DNA of 58,245 nucleotides. Source: Spirosoma spitsbergense DSM 19989. Its GTDB lineage: Bacteria; Bacteroidota; Bacteroidia; Cytophagales; Spirosomataceae. Position 1 is the stretch's first letter; each line of letters begins with the position of its first letter. The position numbers were made by a program, and so were the translations under genes. The notes under the pieces are model-generated. The model was given only the letters and a program-made list of their open reading frames with translations, did not search any database and was not told the origin of the DNA. This document shows, piece after piece, positions 50,103 to 57,601 of this stretch. Location of the stretch: positions 30,714 through 88,958 of the forward strand of contig NZ_KB893466.1 in the NCBI RefSeq assembly GCF_000374085.1, given 5' to 3'.

Positions 50103-50915
50103 TTATTTGGCTCTGGTGTAAAGGCTGCTAAGGTTGTTAATGGCCTGCTTTGCGTTGTTTGCCGTTTGCTGGTTGTCCGGATCCAATGGAGTGGCCGCTG
50201 GTGCCATGTTCGGCGTATTTCGGCCTGCCTCTCGGTGGTTATCTGGCCGCTGGTGGTTAACGGCAGGCTGGTGGAACTGGCTGGCCTGCTGTTGGCCGGT
50301 GGGTGGCGCTGGCCGGTAAGCTACTGGTGGCCGCTGGATGGCTGGAGCGTCTGAATAGTTTACTTTGCAGGCTCTCCACCAGGCCTCTACTCGTTTGTAA
50401 GGGTATTTATTTACGAGCTGTTTGCAGTGCTCTACCAGTATATCCTCCGTAGGAAAGCGCTGGAGCGAAAAGGTGAAATCTATGGCCTCAAAATCTCTTT
50501 TGCTCTCTCTCGGTGGTAGTAATTTGAGTGGCTCAAATGGATGGCCGGATAGTTTCGCGTCGTAAATCCGTTGTAAAAAGTTAACGCTGGCCACATCTAG
50601 CTGGAGCTCATCATGTACCACAAAATAAGTAGGGTACATCTCCAGTAAAATCCTGTCTTGGCCTTTATGCTGGAGCGCTCCACCGCGTTTGTACCAAAGC
50701 ATTTGGTAGGTTTTGTCTAGGTATCCACTGTTGCAGATCCTGGCCACACAATCCTGGAAAAGCGCTTGTTTGTCGTGCTTTTCGGCCTGTCCTACATTCA
50801 TAGAATAGCCATCAAAAACGTAAGCCTTTTCGTTCGTCAAATAAAGCTCCCAGCGAAAAGTGGAGTTATGCCGGTCTCCTACAAATTTCCGGCGCTGTGT
50901 TGTTTCTGTGTTCAC
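50103..50915 (-). CDS. Early phage protein with disordered C-terminus
   Basis: 270 residues. An N-terminal ~180-residue folded part (SGYLDKTYQMLWYKRGGALQ, HDELQLDVASVNFLQRIYDA) and a Pro/Gln/Asn-rich tail. First gene of a contiguous early block ending at ssb. A replication or recombination accessory role is plausible from position, but no motif (helicase, primase, nuclease) is visible. Confidence 0.6.
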   Translation of the reverse strand: MNTETTQRRKFVGDRHNSTFRWELYLTNEKAYVFDGYSMNVGQAEKHDKQALFQDCVARICNSGYLDKTYQMLWYKRGGALQHKGQDRILLEMYPTYFVVHDELQLDVASVNFLQRIYDAKLSGHPFEPLKLLPPRESKRDFEAIDFTFSLQRFPTEDILVEHCKQLVNKYPYKRVEAWWRACKVNYSDAPAIQRPPVAYRPAPPTGQQQASQFHQPAVNHQRPDNHREAGRNTPNMAPAATPLDPDNQQTANNAKQAINNLSSLYTRAK

Positions 50916-51543
50916 GGTTTTAGTGCTATTAGAGTGTGTTTCTATTTGATTTGAGCCCTTTAAGGTTTAGGAGAGCCAAAAAAAGATAATTGCTCTGGTG
51001 GCTTAATCTGGCTCCAGGAGCCATTTTTTGAGTTTTGCGCTCATTTTTGGGCGTGTTTTGGGCTTTTTCGTGGCCATTAGCCTCCAGTTATTCGGTTATG
51101 AAAATAGACCTTTTGAAAAAAGGGGTTATTCTAAATGTTTTCTAGTTACTCTAAAAGTTATCTATCTGTTAACCAAATAGTTAACTCTGTGTTTAACTGC
51201 GAATTGGGCTTAAAAAGGTGCCAAAATGGCATACCTCTACCGGCCAGCCTTTGAGGCTGTTTTTTTTGCGGTTTCGTAAAAGAGTTGGCCGTGTGCACCT
51301 GGCCGGTATTGTAATCCGAACGGTTAGGACTATACGTTTTTAGATTGGTGGCCTGAATCTATGCCAGGCCACCAATTCCTTACCCTAATAGTCTTTTCCG
51401 TTAGTAGGGGAAAACTTTCCCTTTGCAGGTGGTAGGGAGTCGAACCACTTAAACGCTGGCCTCTTGCCAGTTCGCTACTCTCCAGTAGAGCGTACCACCT
51501 AGCCCTTTTATTTTGAGAGTTGGGCTCTCCTTATCGTTTCCGC
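50916..51543. other. Gene-free 628-bp stretch with structured elements
   Basis: No convincing gene. Visible elements: a terminator-like GGCTCC-A-GGAGCC plus T-run near 51012-51031; inverted GTTAAC-6 nt-GTTAAC near 51172; a perfect hairpin ATTGGTGGCCTG/CAGGCCACCAAT at 51344-51376, surrounded by further short complementary segments; and a tRNA-like block at 51427-51500. It could hold the early-promoter/leader or a replication origin. Confidence 0.5.
51427..51500 (-). other. tRNA-like cloverleaf, degenerate
   Basis: 74 nt on the minus strand. Ends AGGTGGT/ACCACCT form a 7-bp acceptor-like stem; GGTTCGACTCC matches the T-arm box exactly; GCTC-7 nt-GAGT resembles a D-arm; a CTGGC/GCCAG hairpin replaces the anticodon arm. 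The T-stem pairs poorly and no normal 7-base anticodon loop fits, so this is at best a decayed or tRNA-mimicking element. Confidence 0.35.
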
Positions 51544-51777
51544 TTAAGCGGCTGTATTGATATGGTTAAAGTGCTTTGGAAATTTCCGAGCTCGGAGTAT
51601 CACATACTGGAGCCGTGCGTTTATGATGGCCTCCTGGAGCGTTGCTTTTTTGCAGTTGTCAGACTCCACCCGTTTAAGGAGTACGTCCAGGTAAATTTTT
51701 GATGTTTCATAAGCAACATCTAATTGCTCCGTCGTGAGAGCCACTATTTGCTCCCTGCTCATGTTTTGGTTTGTCAT
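51544..51777 (-). CDS. Small early phage protein
   Basis: 77 residues, helical (REQIVALTTEQLDVAYETSK, KATLQEAIINARLQYVILRA). No domain recognised. A leader element lies 36 nt upstream. Confidence 0.55.
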   Translation of the reverse strand: MTNQNMSREQIVALTTEQLDVAYETSKIYLDVLLKRVESDNCKKATLQEAIINARLQYVILRARKFPKHFNHINTAA

Positions 51778-51812
51778 TCGGCCCGAAAGGTAGGAGGGTG
51801 GTAAAGTGAAAT

Positions 51813-51819
51813 AAAGGAC
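51813..51819 (-). promoter_or_regulatory. GTCCTTT leader element (g)
   Basis: Minus strand AGTCCTTTATTTCAC, 36 nt before the start at 51777; the most diverged downstream half of the seven. Confidence 0.45.
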
Positions 51820-51838
51820 TGATTTAAACCGGCAACGC

Positions 51839-52135
51839 TTAAGCAGTTACTGGCTCGTTTGTCTCCGATAAGAGCGGAATGGTGTTAGTGCTTATATTCT
51901 CCCAAGTGAATCCAAAGAAGTCTACAAACTGCTTTACTATCCAGTACGGCAAAACGGAAATATCTACGCTCTCCCCTTGCTTTGACTCTTTCTCTAGGAT
52001 CGACCGTTTGAAATAGGTTAAACAATCGCTTTTCATGTGGTATTTAATAGCCAGTTGTCCGTGCATGGCCAGCCAGCTATCCAGATCTTTATGCTTAAGA
52101 GCATCGTAATGCTCTTGGATAGTGGTAGTACTCAT
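51839..52135 (-). CDS. First early gene facing the repressor
   Basis: 98 residues (MSTTTIQEHYDALKHKDLDSWL ...), soluble, helical, Trp/Phe-containing C-terminal part. It is the first gene on the minus strand across the operator region from the repressor, where Cro-like or early lytic regulators normally sit, but I see no HTH motif. Confidence 0.6.
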   Translation of the reverse strand: MSTTTIQEHYDALKHKDLDSWLAMHGQLAIKYHMKSDCLTYFKRSILEKESKQGESVDISVLPYWIVKQFVDFFGFTWENISTNTIPLLSETNEPVTA

Positions 52136-52183
52136 ATAAAAAAATGACCGTTTAAGTAAAAAAACGTGCTAAATTCCGGTGAT

Positions 52184-52308
52184 TGTTACAATATTTGTCC
52201 GTTCACCGTTGCATTGTGTTGCAATATTATGAAGTAAACCTATTAGATTTTAAAGTAAACACTAATAATTTTATAGAATGCTTTAAAATTTAATACAACA
52301 TATTGTAA
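52184..52308. promoter_or_regulatory. Lysis/lysogeny control region with three operator-like 9-mers
   Basis: TTACAATAT (52186-52194), TTGCAATAT (52219-52227) and, inverted, ATATTGTAA (52300-52308) lie between the divergent first early gene and the repressor. Three related sites in a divergent AT-rich intergenic region fit repressor operators, as in lambdoid switches (inference). Confidence 0.55.
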
Positions 52309-52383
52309 ATCAGTTGTTTATAAAAAAGGTGACTTTGAGTATTTTTAAGCGTCTATTTCACATAAAAGCAAAAAATCATCCGT

Positions 52384-52863
52384 ATGACTAACACTATTAG
52401 CTCTAGGATTAACCAGGTAATGGAAAAGGAGCGAATGAGCGTAACCGCATTCTCAAAAGCCGTAAACAAAAGTTATACGGCCATTAGTATGATACTAAAA
52501 GGATCTAGTAAACCCGGTTGGGAATTGTTGGAGTCCATCCTGGAGACTTTTCCAGACGTAAATCCAGGCTGGTTAATGACTGGAGATGGAGAGTTTTTAA
52601 AAGCCAGCGTTACGCCTGCCGCTCCAGGATCCGGTGGAGATGCCTACCTGGTGGAGCACCTCCATACGTTGGAGGAAAACTTTGCCAGGCTGGCCAAACA
52701 ACTGGAAAGTAAGGACAAACAAATAGAGGGTTTACAAAGGACTGTGGATGCCCTTATAAGTCGGCCAGCCACTCCGGCCTCAAATTTTCTTAAGCCTGCC
52801 ACCTTTACCGGAAAGGTTTTACCACTCATGGCTCAAAAAAGATTTATGCCCTTAACGGCCTAA
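52384..52863 (+). CDS. HTH repressor, CI-like
   Basis: 159 residues. An N-terminal XRE-type HTH (about 4-60; SRINQVMEKERMSVTAFSKA, NKSYTAISMILKGSSKPGWE), then a linker and a coiled coil (about 85-123; TLEENFARLAKQLESKDKQI) that would oligomerise the protein. No LexA-type self-cleavage domain, so induction probably does not use the RecA-CI route. Plus strand, divergent from the early lytic genes and adjacent to attR: the expected master regulator of the prophage. Confidence 0.85.
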   Translation: MTNTISSRINQVMEKERMSVTAFSKAVNKSYTAISMILKGSSKPGWELLESILETFPDVNPGWLMTGDGEFLKASVTPAAPGSGGDAYLVEHLHTLEENFARLAKQLESKDKQIEGLQRTVDALISRPATPASNFLKPATFTGKVLPLMAQKRFMPLTA

Positions 52864-52900
52864 ATTTTTTGTGTTGCGGTAGTACTTTCGGTGGCAGGCC

Positions 52901-52919
52901 ACTGCTCAATTAGAGCAGT
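52901..52919. other. Small hairpin inside attR arm
   Basis: ACTGCTC-5 nt-GAGCAGT, perfect stem, without a T-run, between the repressor stop and attR. Could be a repressor-transcript end or an attachment-arm structure. Confidence 0.4.
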
Positions 52920-52957
52920 CCGGTGGTTTTCAAATAGTTACGGCAGAGTGTTCCAAA

Positions 52958-52971
52958 CCCTCGCTCTCTGC
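52958..52971. other. attR core repeat
   Basis: CCCTCGCTCTCTGC, exact copy of the attL core. The DNA to the right begins TGAAGGCC rather than CCA, giving the original host sequence after the tRNA. Confidence 0.85.
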
Positions 52972-52972
52972 T

Positions 52973-53003
52973 GAAGGCCAACACATAAAGTGCTGGCCTT
53001 TTT
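52973..53003 (+). terminator. Displaced host terminator of tRNA-Ser
   Basis: AAGGCCAACAC and GTGCTGGCCTT (one G-T pair) with loop ATAAA, followed by TTTT. It probably ended the tRNA transcript before phage insertion. Confidence 0.75.
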
Positions 53004-53258
53004 TGTGTTTATGTCTGTCGGTCAAATACTTACGTTTTGTGGTCTCCTATAGTGTATCGTAATTTTGATACACGACTTTCTTTAATGTATCAATCTGGGG
53101 GTAAATCCCTCGCCTTTAGGCGAAGACCGCTCAGGCGGCCCTGTTCAGTTTTACTCTTTGGAGCAGCAGAAAAATCACTACTCGTTTTGTTTCTTTAGTC
53201 GGCCCCAGAATTTTCTGGCGTTAGCCGATTCTGTTAACAAAAGATCAAGGTACGTAAA
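53004..53258. other. Gene-free DNA between attR and IS
   Basis: No gene accepted. It holds a perfect GTGTATC-8 nt-GATACAC hairpin (53052-53073) and short GC-rich inverted pieces near 53110-53140 (CGCCTTTAGGCG). No further identification is possible. Confidence 0.4.
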
Positions 53259-54483
53259 CCAGGGCAATCGCTTTAAAATAGGTGTTGGACTTTGGGTAAT
53301 TTTGGTAGATTTCTGTTCTACCCATATCGTTGCTCATGGAATCTCCCCAGAAGTATTTCGAAGCCCTGCCTGATCCGCGTATTAAACGAAAACAACTGCA
53401 TGACTTTCAAGGCGTTATTATGCTCGTACTATGTGGAGTAATCGCTGGTTGTGATGAATGGACGACGATTGAGGAATATGCCAAGACCAAGATTGACTTT
53501 CTCCAAACCTTCTTAAAGCTACCCAATGGCATCCCATCCCACGATACGTTCGGCGATATTTTTGCCCAAATAGATCCCGTCCAGTTTTAGGAATGCTTCT
53601 TAGCCTGGACGTTAGGAGTATGTACCTTGAGTCCGGGCGAGATTGTCAGTATCGATGGCAAGCAACTACGGGGGGGCTATGATAAACATAATATAAAGGC
53701 CACTATTCACATGGTCAGTGCGTGGGCTAATCAAAACCGCCTGGTCTTAGGGCAGGTTAAAGTGGACGATAAGTCAAACGAAATAACGGCTATTCCCCAA
53801 CTAGTCAGGGTATTAGTCCTGAAAGGATGTATCGTCACCATTGATGCAATGGGGTGTCAAATCAACATTGCTAAACTCATTGTGGAGGCTGAAGCGGACT
53901 ATGTGCTGGCCCTAAAAGCCAATCAGGGCACGCTCCATCAACAGGTTCAGGACAGCTTTGAGCGCGAAACGCCCACCCATACCTACACCGAGTTGAGTGC
54001 GGGTCATGGGCGGGTAGAAAAGCGGACCTATTCGGTTTTGACCGACCTCAAGTGGGTAGAAAATGTCGAGGCCTGGTCGGGGCTACAAACGCTTATTCGT
54101 GTCCAATCAGAGGTCTTCCAAAAACTGAGTCAAAAGGCGACGCGTGAAACGCGGTATTACATAAGTAGTATTCAAGTTATTGATAAAGAGTCAGATAGCA
54201 AAAAGCTTGCACAAGCTATTCGGAGCCATTGGGGCATCGAAGTATGCTTACACTGGTCCCTTGATGTGACCGCGCCGGCGGACCGGTTTTAACGAGGATC
54301 ATTCACGGGTTCGTACAGGTTACAGTGACCAGAATTTATCGGCAGTTCGTAAAATTGCCTTAAATCTTTTGCGGGCTGATGAGACGGTAAAAAAAGGCAT
54401 CAAGACCAATCGCATGAAAGCGGGCTGGGATAATGCCCATCTCAAGTCTATACTACGAGTTTAATTTAAAGCGATTGCCCTGG
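53259..54483 (+). mobile_element. ISAs1-family insertion sequence, 1225 bp
   Basis: 19-bp perfect terminal inverted repeats CCAGGGCAATCGCTTTAAA (53259-53277, and inverted at 54465-54483). The interior encodes an H-repeat/ISAs1-type DDE transposase in broken form. No matching direct repeats are found directly outside the ends, so the original target duplication has been lost. Confidence 0.88.
53336..54464 (+). pseudogene. ISAs1-family transposase, broken by stop and frameshift
   Basis: Reading from ATG 53336 gives the usual ISAs1 N-terminus (YFEALPDPRIKRKQLHDFQG, GIPSHDTFGDIFAQIDP), then an in-frame TAG at 53588-53590. The next part (53627-54292) has the catalytic block VSIDGKQLRGG, DAMGCQIN, ALKANQGTLH and RSHWGIEVCLHW. 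A short GC-rich insertion near 54268-54285 shifts the frame before the conserved EDHSRVRTG ... NLSAVRKIALNLLR end (to 54464). Not expected to make transposase. Confidence 0.85.
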
Positions 54484-54811
54484 TCGCACCAGGTAGCTTC
54501 ATGAGCGGATTGCGACCTTTTTTCTTTTTACAATGAAGCGGCCCACTACGGCACGTTTGCCTGCCGGCCCAGGTCAGACCTGAGCTTCCTGGATTTTGGC
54601 CTCGATACAGTGCAGTGTACGGCGAGCCTTAAAACAAGTGGGGTTTACCGTGGACAACACCCCGGCCCGCCGGGAAAACGGAAGGTAGTGCAGGTCATTA
54701 ACAGGTAACGCCGACAGAATTTCTTTTGGTGTCCCTGAGCCACATACGCCGAGAGGTTACCGAAACTTTCGCCCATTTTGTGTTCATTTGTACGTTCCTA
54801 AAAACCTCCTT
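54484..54811. other. Gene-free stretch upstream of quinohaemoprotein gene, with coding-like remnant
   Basis: On the minus strand an open stretch of about 60 codons ending at a TGA at 54574-54576 (ending STVNPTCFKARRTL then HCIEAKIQEAQV) reads like the C-terminus of a lost gene but has no start. I cannot name it. TTCATTTG near 54784 is a one-off match to the -7 box ahead of the downstream gene. Confidence 0.35.
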
Positions 54812-56917
54812 ATGAAACGGTTCACCTACCCTGCCTTACTCCTGACCGTTGGCCTGCTCAGCCTGACCGAAAAACCCGTCACTACCGACTGGCCTGAATA
54901 CAATGGCGGGCCAGACCGCAACCATTTTTCGCCCCTTACGCAGCTAAATCCGGGCAATGTAGCGGGCTTACAGGTCGCCTGGGAATATGCGTCTGGCGGA
55001 GTCGATACGCTCAAAAACAACACCCAGATTCAGTGCAACCCGCTCATCATCGACGGCGTGCTGTACGGCGTTTCGGCGGGTTCGCAGGCCTTTGCCCTCG
55101 ACGCGGCCACGGGCAAGGAGCTTTGGAAAACGGCCTTCACTGACGATACCTTCGCCATGAATAGCCGGGGTGTTACCTACTGGACCGATGGGCGACAGCC
55201 CCGGATTTTCTTCGCCTATGGCTCGCTGCTCTACGCCCTCGACGCCCGAACGGGAAAACCGGTGGCCAGTTTTGGCAAAGGCGGAAAAATCAACTTAAAG
55301 GAGGGCCTTGCCCGCCCCGGAGCCGACGAGTACGTGGTGAGCAACACGCCGGGCGTGGTGTATAAAAATCTGCTCATCATGGGCCACCGGGTGTCGGAGA
55401 TCGCCCCGGCCCTGCCCGGCGACGTGCGCGCCTATGACCTGCGCACGGGGCGGATCGTCTGGACCTTCCACACCATTCCACACCCCGGCGAGTACGGGGC
55501 CGACACCTGGCCCAAAGACGGCCACCTTAACTTCGGCGGAGCCAACAACTGGATGGGCATGGCCATCGACCGGCAGCGCGGTATCGTATACGTACCCACG
55601 GGAACGGCAGCATTCGATTTATACGGCAGTACCCGGCCCGGCCAGAACCTGTTTGGCAACAGCCTTATAGCCCTTGACGCGGCCACGGGCAAGCGACGCT
55701 GGCATTTTCAGACGATCCACCACGACATCTGGGACCGCGATATTCCGGCTCCCCCCAATTTATTCACCGTCGTGCATGCCGGCAAAAAAGTGGATGCCGT
55801 TTCGGTTTTATCCAAACAGGGTTTCCTGTTTGTCTTCGACCGGGTCACGGGTCAGCCCCTGTTTCCGATTGAGGAACGACCTATGCCCGCTTCCAGTGTT
55901 CCGGGGGAAAAAGCCTGGCCCACCCAGCCAGTTCCCCTCAAACCCGCCCCTTTTACCCGGCAATCGTTTTCGGAAAGCGATATCAACGACTTTGTCACCG
56001 ACCGCGACACGGTGCTGGCCCAGCTCAGGCGCTGGCAATCGGGTAAGCAGTTCATTCCCCTTCCCCTGAGCCCCAACCGGACCGTGTTTTTCCCCGGCAC
56101 CGACGGTGGCGCACAGTGGGGCGGGGCAGCGGTGGACGAAGCGGGCATTATGTACGTTCCCTCCAAGCAAATTCCGGTCACCATGGCGCTGGTTCCGACC
56201 CCCGCCGGTTCGGCCTCAGCCCTGCCCGTTGACCGCACCGGTAGCCAACTCTACCAAACCCACTGTGCCGCCTGCCACGGCCAAAACCGCGAAGGTAGCC
56301 ACGACGGGACCTATCCGGCCCTCATGGGCATTTCCCAAAAACGCAACGAGACGTCGGTGGCCCAGGTGCTGGCCAAAGGTCAGGGTATGATGCCTGCCTT
56401 CACCCACCTGAAGGCAGCCGAGCGGAAGGCCATCGTGGATTTTTTGTTTGGCAAAACAACGTCCGTCGCCAGCCAGGCGGGCCTGAACACCGCACCCTAC
56501 CACCACACCGGGTTTACCCGCTGGTACGACCGGGCCGGGTACCCCGTTAGCCGCCCACCCTGGGGCACGCTGACGGCGATCGACCTGAATACGGGCGAAC
56601 ACCGTTGGCAAGTCCCGCTGGGGGAGTACCCCGAACTGGTGGCAAAGGGCCTGCCCCCGACGGGCACCGACAACTATGGTGCGCCGGCCGTCACGGCGGG
56701 CGGGTTGCTCTTCATTGCCTCCTCGCGCGACGAACTGATTCGGGCTTTCGACCGCAAAACGGGACGTGAACGCTGGCGGGACAAACTGCCTGCTGCCGGG
56801 TATGCTTCGCCGAGTACCTACGCTGTTAATGGCAAGCAATACGTGGTGATTGCCTGCGGGGGTGGCAAACTCAAAACAAAGTCGGGGGATCGGTACGTGG
56901 CGTTTGCATTACCGTAA
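54812..56917 (+). CDS. Quinohaemoprotein dehydrogenase (PQQ propeller with cytochrome c domain)
   Basis: 701 residues from ATG 54812 (a TTG start at 54788 is unlikely). A weak signal-like hydrophobic start is followed by an eight-bladed PQQ propeller: YGVSAGSQAFALDAATGKELW, FHTIPHPGEYGADTW, NWMGMAIDRQRGIVYVPTG and HFQTIHHDIWDRD (H303-D305). A CAACH haem motif (C485, C488, H489) lies in a cytochrome c domain inserted at about 473-560, before the last propeller blades. Such periplasmic enzymes oxidise alcohols or sugars and pass electrons via haem. With the gene at 7194 this is the second putative PQQ enzyme in the window. Confidence 0.88.
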   Translation: MKRFTYPALLLTVGLLSLTEKPVTTDWPEYNGGPDRNHFSPLTQLNPGNVAGLQVAWEYASGGVDTLKNNTQIQCNPLIIDGVLYGVSAGSQAFALDAATGKELWKTAFTDDTFAMNSRGVTYWTDGRQPRIFFAYGSLLYALDARTGKPVASFGKGGKINLKEGLARPGADEYVVSNTPGVVYKNLLIMGHRVSEIAPALPGDVRAYDLRTGRIVWTFHTIPHPGEYGADTWPKDGHLNFGGANNWMGMAIDRQRGIVYVPTGTAAFDLYGSTRPGQNLFGNSLIALDAATGKRRWHFQTIHHDIWDRDIPAPPNLFTVVHAGKKVDAVSVLSKQGFLFVFDRVTGQPLFPIEERPMPASSVPGEKAWPTQPVPLKPAPFTRQSFSESDINDFVTDRDTVLAQLRRWQSGKQFIPLPLSPNRTVFFPGTDGGAQWGGAAVDEAGIMYVPSKQIPVTMALVPTPAGSASALPVDRTGSQLYQTHCAACHGQNREGSHDGTYPALMGISQKRNETSVAQVLAKGQGMMPAFTHLKAAERKAIVDFLFGKTTSVASQAGLNTAPYHHTGFTRWYDRAGYPVSRPPWGTLTAIDLNTGEHRWQVPLGEYPELVAKGLPPTGTDNYGAPAVTAGGLLFIASSRDELIRAFDRKTGRERWRDKLPAAGYASPSTYAVNGKQYVVIACGGGKLKTKSGDRYVAFALP

Positions 56918-56989
56918 ACAGTTCCTTGGTCGTTCAGAGGTTGTCTAACGTTTGATGAGAGACAGGAATCGGTCCGGTACTTTTTGGCA

Positions 56990-57001
56990 GGGGGGGGGGG
57001 G
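56990..57001. repeat. Run of 12 G
   Basis: A homopolymer of 12 guanines between the dehydrogenase stop and the IS30 remnant. Prone to slippage and to sequencing error. 56918-57124 otherwise shows no gene. Confidence 0.8.
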
Positions 57002-57124
57002 CGCCACTGCGACTGTGCCGTGCTCATCTCAAATTTCTCTGTCCTGTACCCAACCGATTTGACCGCAGCGCTGCCCGCAATTCCCACCGGGCAGCCGACG
57101 CTGTGCCAACGGGGCCACCCGTGC

Positions 57125-57600
57125 GGTCTTGACCGGAAGGGTACTTCGGCACAGCGCTTTGGTCGCTGCACTAACCAGAGCACGCGTCTGTTTGGATCCC
57201 AATTTGACGATCAGCACGTACTTTGTACGTCGTTCGCCCAATGTTAAGAGAGCCCCATCATGACCTTTGCCAATGACCGTATCAGCTTCCCAGTGACCCA
57301 GTTCGGTGTTCGTCTCAACGATAGGTGGACGTAGATCAATGCTGACCCGATTTGGACCGGGTGGCCGGAGCCATGAGTTGACGTTTGAGGAGTTTACCCC
57401 GTTTCTTATAATGCTTGCGGTGACGAATACGAGGATACTGAGTAAGTGACTCATCATCAAAAGTTTGCCTGTCAGCTATGGCCTCATGACGATAGATGTA
57501 GCGGTAGATAGTTTCGTGATGTAGCACCTTTTGTGTGGCCATCCGTTGTAGCACACCGTAAATCTGTTCTGGTGAATGGTATTCCCAAACACCTGGTGCG
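57125..57600 (-). pseudogene. IS30-family transposase remnant
   Basis: On the minus strand, [15 protein letters not shown] and [17 protein letters not shown] in one frame are followed, after a frameshift near 57375-57400, by PNRVSIDLRPPIVETNTELG and HWEADTVIGKGHDGALLTL in another, typical of IS30 transposases. The N-terminal ~90 residues are missing (lost at the dnaK junction) and the frame loses similarity after STLPVKT (57125), before the remaining DDE residues. Non-functional. Confidence 0.85.
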
Positions 57601-57601
57601 G

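Larger units (their letters stand above)
14171..52971. mobile_element. Siphovirus-type prophage integrated in tRNA-Ser(CGA)
   Basis: About 38.8 kb bounded by a 14-bp direct repeat. It carries an integrase at the left end, repressor and operators at the right end, ssb, portal, capsid, S49 protease, terminase, a 1356-residue tape measure, tail hub and fibre genes, and lysis candidates. There is no sheath or baseplate of a contractile tail, hence siphovirus-like (inference). All core genes look intact, so the prophage may be inducible. I recognise no helicase, primase or DNA polymerase; replication must rely on unrecognised genes or the host. Confidence 0.93.

Noticed and set aside
51427-51500. 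Functional tRNA-Ala with anticodon GGC
   Set aside because: A CTGGCAA loop can be drawn, but only two of five anticodon-stem pairs and two of five T-stem pairs form, so it was reported only as tRNA-like.
53158-53373. 71-codon frame across the left IS end
   Set aside because: Crosses the inverted repeat and the transposase start; a chance frame.
55295-56839. Several long minus-strand frames under the quinohaemoprotein gene
   Set aside because: Antisense shadows caused by GC-rich codon bias; the plus strand holds clear PQQ and haem motifs.
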